64,000 bases of DNA from Stomoxys calcitrans (taxonomy: Eukaryota > Arthropoda > Insecta > Diptera > Muscidae), in contig NC_081553.1 of the NCBI RefSeq assembly GCF_963082655.1, forward strand, positions 66,447,951 to 66,511,950. Direction: 5' to 3'. Below the pieces are notes generated by a model. That model saw nothing but the letters and a program-made list of their open reading frames with translations. It was not told where the DNA came from and did no database searches. Positions 56,065 through 64,000 of this stretch are shown one piece after another. Within the stretch, counting starts at the first letter, position 1; each line of letters begins with the position of its first letter. The position numbers and the translations under genes were made by a program.

Positions 56065-57473
56065 TATACCCACCACCGAAGGATGGGGGTATATTCATTT
56101 TGTCATTCCGTTTGCAACACATCGAAATATCCATTTCCGACCCTATAAAGTATATATATTCTTGATCAGCGTAAAAATCTAAGACGATCTAGACATGTCC
56201 GTCCGTCTGTCCGTCTGTCCGTCTGTCCGTCTGTCCGTCTGTCTGTTGAAATCACGCTACAGTCTTTAAAAATAGAGATATTGAGCTGAAATTTTGCACA
56301 GGTTCTTTTTTCGTCCATAAGCAGGTTAAGTTCGAAGATGGGCAATATCGGACTATATCTTCATATAGCCCCCATATAGACCGATCCGCCGATTTAGGGT
56401 CTTAGGCCCATAAAAGCCACATTTATTATCCGATTTTGATGAAATTTGGGACAGTGAGTTGAGTTAGGTCCCTCGACATCCTTCGTCAATTTGGTTCAGA
56501 TCGGTTCAGATTTGGATATAGCTGCCATATAGACCGATCCTCCGATTTAGGGTCTTAGGCCCATAAAAGCCACATTTATTATCCGATTTTGATTAAATTC
56601 GGGACAGTGAGTTGTGTTAGGCCCCTCAATATCCTTCGTCAATTTGGTTCAGATCGGTTCAGATTTGGATATAGCTGCCATATAGACCGATCCTCCGATT
56701 TAGGGTCTTAGGCCCATAAAATCCACATTTACTCTCCGATTTTGCTGAATTTTGGGACAGTGTGTTGTGTTGGGCCCTTCGACACTCTTCGTCAATTTGG
56801 CTCTGATCGGTTCAGATTTGGATATAGCTGCCATATAGACCGATCCTCCGATTTAGGGTCTTAGGCCCATAAAAGCCACATTTACTTTCCGATTTTGATG
56901 AAATTTGGGACAGTGAGTTGTGTTACGCCCCTTAATATCCTTCGTCAATTTGGTTCAGGTCGGTCCAGATTTGGATATAGCTGCCATATAGACCGATCCT
57001 CCGATCTAGGGTCTTAGGCCCATAAAAGCCACATTTATTATCCGATTTTGCTGAAATTTGGGACAATAAATTGTGTTAGGCCCTTTGATATCCTTCATTA
57101 ATTTGGTGCAGATCGGACCAATTTTGGATATAGCTGCCATATAGACCGACTTCTCGATTTCAGGTTTTGGGCCCATAAAATGCTCATTTATTGTCCGATG
57201 TCGCCGAAATTTGGAACAGTGAGTTACGTTAAGCCCCTCGACATAATCCTGCAATATGGCAGAGATCGGTTAAGATTTGGATATAGCTGTCATATAGACC
57301 GATCTCTCTTTTTAAGGTTTTGGGCCCATAAAAGGTGCATTTGTTATGCGATGTCGCCGAAATTCAGGTATACAATTTTCACCGGATTTTGATGATAGGT
57401 GGTTTACATATATTCCCGAGGTGGTGGGTATCCAAAGTTCGGCCCGGCCGAACTTAACGCCTTTTTACTTGTT
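56065..57473 (+). mobile_element. Type A repeat element, complete copy 3 (about 1.4 kb)
   Basis: 5' TATACCCACCACCGAAGG. GTCY tract at about 56199-56245. Array with anchors at 56509, 56662, 56815, 56968 and 57121 (exact 153-bp steps). 3' GGTGGTGGGTATCC with the palindrome at 57435-57455 and CTTTTTACTTGTTG. It begins 4-5 bp after the 3' end of the preceding element. Confidence 0.85.
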
Positions 57474-57483
57474 GTTTACTATC

Positions 57484-58918
57484 TTATACCCTCCACCATA
57501 GGATGAGGGTATACTAATTTCGTCATTCTGTTTGTAACTACTCGAAATATTCGTCTGAGACCCATAAAGAGTATATATTCTTAATCGTCGCGACATTTTA
57601 TGTCAATCTAGCCATGTCCGACCGTCTGTCTGTCTGTCGTCCGTCTGTCTGCCGAAAGCACGCTAACTTCCGAAGAGTAAAGCTAGCCGCTTGAAATTTT
57701 CCACAAATACATCTTATTAGTGTAGGCTGGTTGGTATTGTAAATGGGCCATATCGGTCCACGTTTTGATATAGCTACCATATAAACCGATCTTGGGTCTT
57801 GACTTCTTGAGCCTCTAGAGTGCGTAATTCTTATCCGATTGGAATGACATTTTATACGACGTGTTTTGTTATGATGCCCAACAACTGTGCTAAGTGTGGC
57901 GTAACTCGGTATAGAACCTGATATAGCTGCCATATAAACCGATCATGGGTCTTGACTTCTTGAGCCTCTAGAGTGCGCAATTCTTATCCGATTGGAATGA
58001 AATTTTGTACGGCGTGTTTTGTTATGATGCCCAACAACTGTGCTAAGTGTGGCGTAACTCGGTATAGAACCTGATATAGCTGCCATATAAACCGATCTTG
58101 GGTCTTGACTTCTTGAGCCTCTAGAGTGCGCAATTCTTATCCGATTGGAATGAAATTTTGCACGACGTGTTTTGTTATGATATACAACAACTGCGCTAAG
58201 TATGGTTTAAATCGGTTCATAACCTGATATAGCTGCCATATCAACCGATCTTGGGTCTTGACTTCTTAAGCCTCTAGAGGCCTCAATTCCACGTGGTGTT
58301 TTATTATGATATCCAATAACTGTGCCGAGTATGGTTCAAATCGGTCCATAACCTGATATAGCTGTCAGATAAACTGATCTTGGGTCTTGACTTCTTAAGC
58401 CTCTATAGGGCGCAATTATTATCCGATTTGAATGAAATTTTGCACAACATGTTTCGCTATGACTTTCAACAACTGTGCCGAGTATGGTTCAAAGCGGACC
58501 ATAAACTGAACTGAACTGTCATATAAACAGTTTTGGGATCTCTTCTTGAGCTTCTAGAGGGCGCAATTCTCATAGGATTTGGAATAAATTTTGTACAACG
58601 GATTCTCTCATGACCTTCAACACACGTGTTTATTATGGTCTGAATCGGTCTATAGCCTGATAATGCTCCCATATAAATCGTTCTCTCTATTTTACTTCGA
58701 ATTTGCTGTCATTTTACACAGGTCGTGAACATATAATTGAATTGTGATCCGTACCGGACCATATCATGATATCGCTCTAATAGCAGAGCAAATCTTTTCT
58801 TTTATCCTTTTTTTTTGCCAAAGAAGAGATGCCGGGAAAAGAACTCGACAAATGCGATCCATGGTGGAGGGTATATAAGTTTTGGCCCGGCCGAACTTAG
58901 CACGCTTTTACTTGTTTT
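57484..58918 (+). mobile_element. Type B repeat element, complete copy (about 1.43 kb)
   Basis: 5' TATACCCTCCACCATAGGAT. GTCY tract at about 57621-57650. About six units with CTTGACTTCTTGAGCCTCTA. 3' ATGGTGGAGGGTATATAAG, GGCCCGGCCGAA and AGCACGCTTTTACTTGTT. It follows the type A copy head to tail. Confidence 0.82.
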
Positions 58919-60284
58919 CTTTCACTGTAAATTTTTGAGAAAACATCTATGTCTTTTATACCGCCTTATAAAGATTTGCTTTCTTTAAGAAATAATTTTG
59001 TTTCATACCACTGTTCATGTGTTGTGTATGGGAAAATTGATTCTCATCAAAATATTCCACAGCATTTCATCAACTGCCAGCAAGTCTTGCAGGGAACTTG
59101 TTAAGGTTTCGTTTCAAAATTGCCTAGGCAACGATAAGTTAGCAAGCCATAGCATTATTTAAAGTTTGAAAATATGTTTTGTTAACTAAACGAAAACGAG
59201 TTGAATAACAAAAGGTTGGTTTGTTAAAACATGATATTTTTATGTTTACCTACAAAAAGTTCAAGGAAATTTCTTTCGGTGGGAAATATTGCAAATAGTA
59301 TCCCCAAAACTTTGAAATCGATCCTCGCTTATTTCGATGGTTATGGCTGCTGTTGTACATAATGGAGTATATAAAATAAAAGACCTCTTCTACTCTTTAC
59401 TCAAATGAAATGTTCCTTCTAAGCTTTCCTTTGATGTAAGTGGTGCTTTAAGTTTCGCATTCATTCATTCATTCATTCAGTCGTTGGTTTTACTCATATT
59501 CCCTGTTTGCTCATTGCCTTTACAAGTGTGCGAGTGCACCAAAAAGTGCTTCAGATAAATTTTTGATGAGCGAGACAAGGCAAGGCAAGGCAAGGCATGG
59601 CAAGACATTTGGTGCTTGTGTTGTTGAATTGAATAGAACGTTTGCGACAACTATATTTTTGTATTTTATTAAAATGTCCCCTTTGAAAGCATTTAGTTGC
59701 GAAATTTATTCGTGACATTTAAGCAAACACACACACACACACACTCATGCGCCACTAGACACACATAGAAAATTCAAGATCTATGGGGAAGTATAGTTCA
59801 CGACATTTCATGCAGTAAGCAATGTCATGCCCTGTCATAGGTTAGAGACTGTTTGCGTATCGCTGTGTGTTTGTGTTTGTGCAAGACACACTCTTGCTCT
59901 GTTTGTGTGTGTGTGAGTTTTTCGCCTTTCATAACGAAGTTTGTAATGGCAACAATGAAGCGTCTTAAAAAGAAATGAAGTGCCTTAAACATAATACCCA
60001 TGAAATTCATTGAATTGTTCGAAAAGGCTTCGTGTTAAAAGACAGTCAATTGCAAAAGACATTCTTAGGATCTTTGTTACAATTGATTGGTAATGTCATT
60101 TACACATGAACAACGTTTAAAAAATGTTGTAAGAATTAGATTCATGAACAAATGTTTAAGGCTCCCTATGGAGTGATGAAACAATTTTTGTGTTTTCGAG
60201 AACTTTTAAATTGAAAATTTAAATAAATTTAATTAGAAAATGAAATAAACAATTTTTTGTCAAATAAAAGTGTTTGGAAGAAGT
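58919..60284. other. Unique spacer with simple repeats
   Basis: No gene recognised. Short (ATTC)n at about 59460-59479, GGCAA repeats at 59579-59598 and (CA)n at about 59727-59742. Open frames across these are chance. Confidence 0.55.
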
Positions 60285-61625
60285 AAAAATCTAAGACGAT
60301 CTAGACATGTCTTTCCGTTTGTCTGTTGAAATCACGCTACAGTCTTTAAAAATAGAGATATTGAGCTGAAACTTTGCACAGATTCTTTTTTTGTCCATAA
60401 GCAGGTTAAGTTCGAAGATGGGCTATATCGGACAATATCTTATATTATATATCTTATATAGCCCCCATATAGAACGTTCCGCCGATTTAGGGTCTTAGAC
60501 CCATAAAAGTCACATTCATTATCCGGTTTGCGGAAATTTATGACAGTGAGTTGTGTTAGGCTCTTCGATTTCCTTCGTCAATTTGGCTAAGATCGGTCCA
60601 GATTTGAATATAGCTGCCATATAGACCGATCCTCCGATAAAGGGTCTTAGGCCCATAAAGCCACATTTATTGGCTGATTTTGCTGAAATTTATGACAGTG
60701 AGTTGTGTTAGGTTCTTCAACGTTCTTCGTCAATTTGGCTAAGATCGATCTAGATTTGGATATAGCTGCCATATAGACCCATCCTCCGATTTAGGGTCTT
60801 AGGCCCATAAAAGTCACATTTATTATCCGGTTTTGCGGAAATTTGAGACAGTGAGTTGCCTTAGGCCCTTCGACATCTTTTTACAATTTGGCTAAGATCG
60901 ATCCAGATTTGGATGTAGCTGCCATATAAACCGATCCTCAGATTTAGGGTCTTAGGTCCATAAAAGCCACATTTATTAACCGATTTTGCTGAAATTTGGG
61001 ACAGTGAGTTGTGTTAGGCCCTTCGACTTCCTTCGTCAATTTGGCTAATCCTCCGATTTAGGGTCTTAGGCCTATAAAGCCACATTTATTATCCGATTTT
61101 GCTGAAATTTATGGCAGTGAGTTGTGTTAGGCCCTTCGACTTCCTTCGTCAATTTGGCTAAGATCGGTTTAGATTTGGATATAGCTGCCATATAGACCGA
61201 TCCTCCGATATAGGGTCTTAGGCCCATAAAAGCCACATTTATCATCCGATTTTGATAAAATTTGGGACAGTGAGTTGTGTTAGGCCAGTCGACATCTTTC
61301 TTCAATTTGGCTAAGATCGATCCAGATTTGGATATAGATGCCATATAAACTGATCCTCCGATTTAGGGTCTTAGACCCATAAAAGTCACATTCATTATCC
61401 GGTTTTGGGGAAATTTATGACAGTGAGTTGTGTTAGGCTCTTCGACTTCCTTCGTCAATTTGGCTAAGATCGGTTCAGATTTGGATATAGCCGCCATATA
61501 GATCGATCCTCCGATATAGGGTCTTAGGCCCATAAAGCCACATTTATTATCCGATTTTGAAAATTTGGGACTGAGAGTTGTCTTAGGCCACTCAGTATCC
61601 TTATTAAATTTGACTTCTTAAGCCC
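60285..61625 (+). mobile_element. Type A repeat element lacking its 5' end
   Basis: It starts abruptly inside the AAAAATCTAAGACGATCTAG block, with a short GTCY remnant near 60310. Nine or so units follow, anchors at 60601, 60753 (152 bp) and 60906 (153 bp). One unit near 61045 is shortened. The array reverses direction at 61613-61640. Confidence 0.75.
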
Positions 61626-61665
61626 TGGGTCAAATTTAAGAAGGATACTGAGTGGCCTAAGACAA
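61595..61665. repeat. Inversion point inside a 153-bp array
   Basis: About 30 bp on each side of about 61620-61634 are near-perfect inverted copies (GGCCACTCAGTATCCTTA... and ...AAGGATACTGAGTGGCC). Beyond them the array continues in the opposite orientation to about 61938. Confidence 0.85.
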
Positions 61666-61938
61666 CTCACTGTTCCAAATTTTATCAAAATCGGATAATA
61701 AATGTGGCTTTTATGGGCCTTAGACCCTAAATCGGAGGATCGGTTTATACGGCAGCTATAACCAAATCTGAACCGATCAGAGGCAAATTGTAAAGAGATG
61801 TCGAAGGGCCTAAGGCAATTCACTGTCTCAAATTTCCGCAAAATCGGATAATAAATGTGGCTTTTATGGGCCTAAGATCCTAAATCGGAGGATCGGCCTA
61901 TATGGGGGCTATATCAAGATATAGTCTGATATAGCCCA
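61641..61938 (-). mobile_element. Inverted part of the type A array
   Basis: Two units in minus orientation ending in the complement of GATGGGCTATATCGGACTAT, the sequence that begins type A arrays after the GTCY tract. Confidence 0.75.
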
Positions 61939-62962
61939 TCTTTCATCGGTTTATATGGGAGCTTTATCTGTTTATAAACCAATTCGGATTATTAGAAAAC
62001 GTAACACTAGTCCTGGTTCCAATTTTTAGCCAAATCAAATGAAAACTGAGGCTTTGAATGTCTCAAGAAATCAAATCCCGGGATCTGTTTATATGGGCGA
62101 TATATATGTTTGTAGAGCGATTCCGATCATACTAGGCATGGATGTTGAAAGACGTCACACAAGTTCTTATTCTAAATTTTAGCCAAATCGGATGAGAATG
62201 TAGGCTTTTAAGGGCTTAAGATGTCAACTTCGCGAATCGGTTTATATGGGGTCTATATCTGTTTATAAACCAATTCGGATTATACCTGGCTCTTAAATTG
62301 GAAATCGTAACAAAAGTCCTTGTTCCAATTTTTAGCCAAATCGGATGTAAGTTGTGGCTTCTAATGACTCAAGAAATCAAATCCGGGGATCGGTTTGTTT
62401 GGGGGCTATATCTGTTTATGAACCAATTCGGATTATACTTGGCTCTGACATTGGAAATCATAACACAAGTCTTTGTTCCAATTTTTAGCCAAATCGGATG
62501 TAAGTTTTGGCTTCTAATGACTCAAGAAATCAAATCTGGGGATCGGTTTGTACGGGGGCCATATCTGTTTATGAACCAATTCGGATCATTCTTGAAAGTT
62601 GTAACTCAAGTCTTCCAAATTCTAGCCAAATCAGTAAATTGAGGCCTCTAGGGACTCAAGAAGTTAAATGGGGAAATCTGTTTATTTGGGGGCTATAGCA
62701 AATTCTGATCGGATATGGCCCATTTGCAATCCCCACCGACCTACATCATTAGGAAGTATTTGTGCAAAATTTCAAGCGGCTTGCTTTACCCGTTCAACGG
62801 CTATCGTGATTTCGACAGTCGAAAGGACATAGCTAGACCGACTCAGAATATCAAGACGATCCAGAATATATATACTTTATGGGGTCGAAGATCAATATTT
62901 CGAGATGTTACAAACTTAATGAGTTGTTTAGTATACCCCCAGCCTATGGTGCCGGGTATAAA
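61939..62962 (-). mobile_element. Repeat element of a further subfamily
   Basis: Units with GGTTTATATGGGAGC, TATATCTGTTTATAAACCAA and AGCCAAATCGGATGTAAGTT, a minimal GACR remnant near 62813, and the 5' end CCTATGGTGCCGGGTATAAA at about 62943-62962. It has its own unit sequence. Confidence 0.7.
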
Positions 62963-63058
62963 AGTTCGCCTCCTCATTCCATCCATTGCTAATATATCGC
63001 AAAATATGAGACCATTTGTTCTTCAGTCAAAGTTTTATAAAAAGAACACTGGAATGGA

Positions 63059-63384
63059 GGCCGGCGTAGCGCGGAGGATGGCATGTCCACCTATGACGCT
63101 GAGCGCCTGGGTTCGAATTCCGGCGAGACCATAAGAAAAACAATTTTTTCAACGGTGGTTTTTCCTTCCTAATGCTGGCAACATTTGTGAGGTACTAAGC
63201 CATGTAAAACTTCTCTCCAAAGAGGTGTCGCACTGCGGCACGTCGTTCGGATTAGGCTATAAAAAGGAGCCCCCTCATCATTGAGCTTAAACTTGAATCG
63301 GACTTCACCCATTGATATGTGAGAAGTTTGCCCCTGTTCCTTAGTGGGATGTTCATGGGCAAAATTTGCATTTGCATTTTACAC
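63059..63384 (+). mobile_element. tRNA-derived SINE, full length
   Basis: GGCCGGCGTAGCGCGGAGG (A box), GGGTTCGAATTCC (B box at about 63110) and a complete body to GGGCAAAATTTGCATTTGCA. No clean target duplication found by eye. Confidence 0.92.
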
Positions 63385-64000
63385 TAAAATATTTGGCCTG
63401 AACACTCTGATTAGGGATTTCTCAACCTCCAAGTTGCGACAGTGATATAAACAACATAAAAAGTATTTATAAACCAAATTTGTGGCCTCCAATACTGTAA
63501 AACTTCCGCATGTTTCCCATACTAACGTAATATTCAGCCCTTCCGTACTTAAATATTTTTTTTTTAGGATTTAATTTTCAAAACATTCTTTTCACTTATC
63601 CTTATTACCCCCAAAAACTGAAGTAAAAGCTTGCCACAAAACATATGCGTAAACTTGTTCAAGCATCTGATTAATGCAAAAATACAACAAATTATCGCAT
63701 GTAACCCTTTATTGTCACTACGCATTTGGGCTCTCCCAGACTTAGCATTCATCCACACATGCATACATACCATAATAAAAATGGTGCTGAACCGTTGATT
63801 ACAACTTATAAGCCTTAACACCTGTAACTCTCAACTTTCAAGCGTTGAAACATTGTTACCCAAAACAAACTCAAATTCCAACAAAAGGGTGTAAAGAACA
63901 AAGACAAAAAAAAAAACAACTCGAAAAGCAAATACAGACGCACCAAACACACATAGCCAAATATGGGGGCCTCAGTATACGATTCACTTATCCATACATA
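63385..64000. other. Unique AT-rich spacer
   Basis: No gene or known repeat recognised up to the window end. Confidence 0.5.

Overview
The window looks like a transposon-packed intergenic or intronic stretch from a higher fly. A calyptrate or muscid species (house-fly or stable-fly type) is my best guess. The reasons are the AT-rich unique spacers, the mellifera- and irritans-type mariner ends, the (GTCY)n-bearing tandem-repeat elements known from Diptera, and fly-type non-LTR retrotransposons. I found no host protein-coding gene, rRNA or functional tRNA gene. Nearly all long open frames lie in mobile elements, or in tandem repeats whose unit is a multiple of three bases.

Four components make up most of the sequence. 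(1) About two dozen copies and fragments of non-autonomous elements of 1.4-2.0 kb. Each has a (GTCY)n microsatellite near its 5' end, an internal tandem array with a strict 153-bp period, a subterminal inverted repeat, and a GC-rich palindrome about 20 bp before the 3' end. I call them type A (ends in TACCCACCACC, 3' tail AACGCCTTTTTACTTGTT) and type B (ends in TACCCTCCACCAT, 3' tail AGCACGCTTTTACTTGTT). Their build resembles Helentron-associated (DINE/mini-me) elements. Strand here is + when GTCY repeats read on the + strand. (2) Broken non-LTR retrotransposons: two long copies and two short tails of an APE-endonuclease/RT element with RTE-like features (1.2-3.6 kb, 38.9-40.7 kb, 12.76 kb, 21.4 kb); at least five copies of a LOA-like RT/RNase H element (3.6, 9.6, 12.1, 15.7 and 18.7 kb) plus relatives at 37.5 and 53.7 kb; and a Jockey-like 3' end at 50.9 kb. 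(3) A tRNA-derived SINE with recognisable A and B boxes (about ten copies) and a second tRNA-like SINE. (4) DNA transposons: one nearly intact Tc1-family element (24897-26518), five copies of a roughly 237-bp mariner MITE, one irritans-like mariner MITE, and a candidate Foldback-like element (13.2-17.7 kb).

Layout: 1-0.8 kb unique; 0.8-6 kb MITE, two LINEs, SINE and type B; 6-7.3 kb unique; 7.3-9.3 kb complete type B; 9.6-13.2 kb LOA remnants; 13.2-17.7 kb Foldback-like composite with a nested type A; 18.3-24.5 kb best LOA copy, SINE and three head-to-tail repeat elements; 24.9-26.5 kb Tc1; 26.7-28 kb unique; 28.2-30 kb repeat elements; 30.2-31.5 kb unique; 31.6-34 kb nested SINE/type A; 34-35.3 kb unique; 35.3-41 kb type B and LINEs; 41-42.8 kb unique; 42.8-46.4 kb SINE, odd repeat, MITE, type B; 46.4-48 kb unique; 48-51.7 kb type B and Jockey; 52-52.9 kb unique; 52.9-58.9 kb MITE, LINE and a B-A-B tandem; 58.9-60.3 kb unique; 60.3-63.4 kb inverted repeat elements and SINE; the rest unique.

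The nesting gives a relative history. SINEs inserted in older repeats and in LOA and RTE remnants. Type A elements are among the youngest, since one splits a SINE. MITEs inserted repeatedly at one TATATA site of the repeat elements. Several very short-spacer inverted repeats sit at deletion or truncation points and look like fold-back (template-switch) repair scars. I see no new enzymatic system. The most unusual signal is the exact 153-bp period kept across diverged arrays. No searches could be run, so family names rest on motif recognition.
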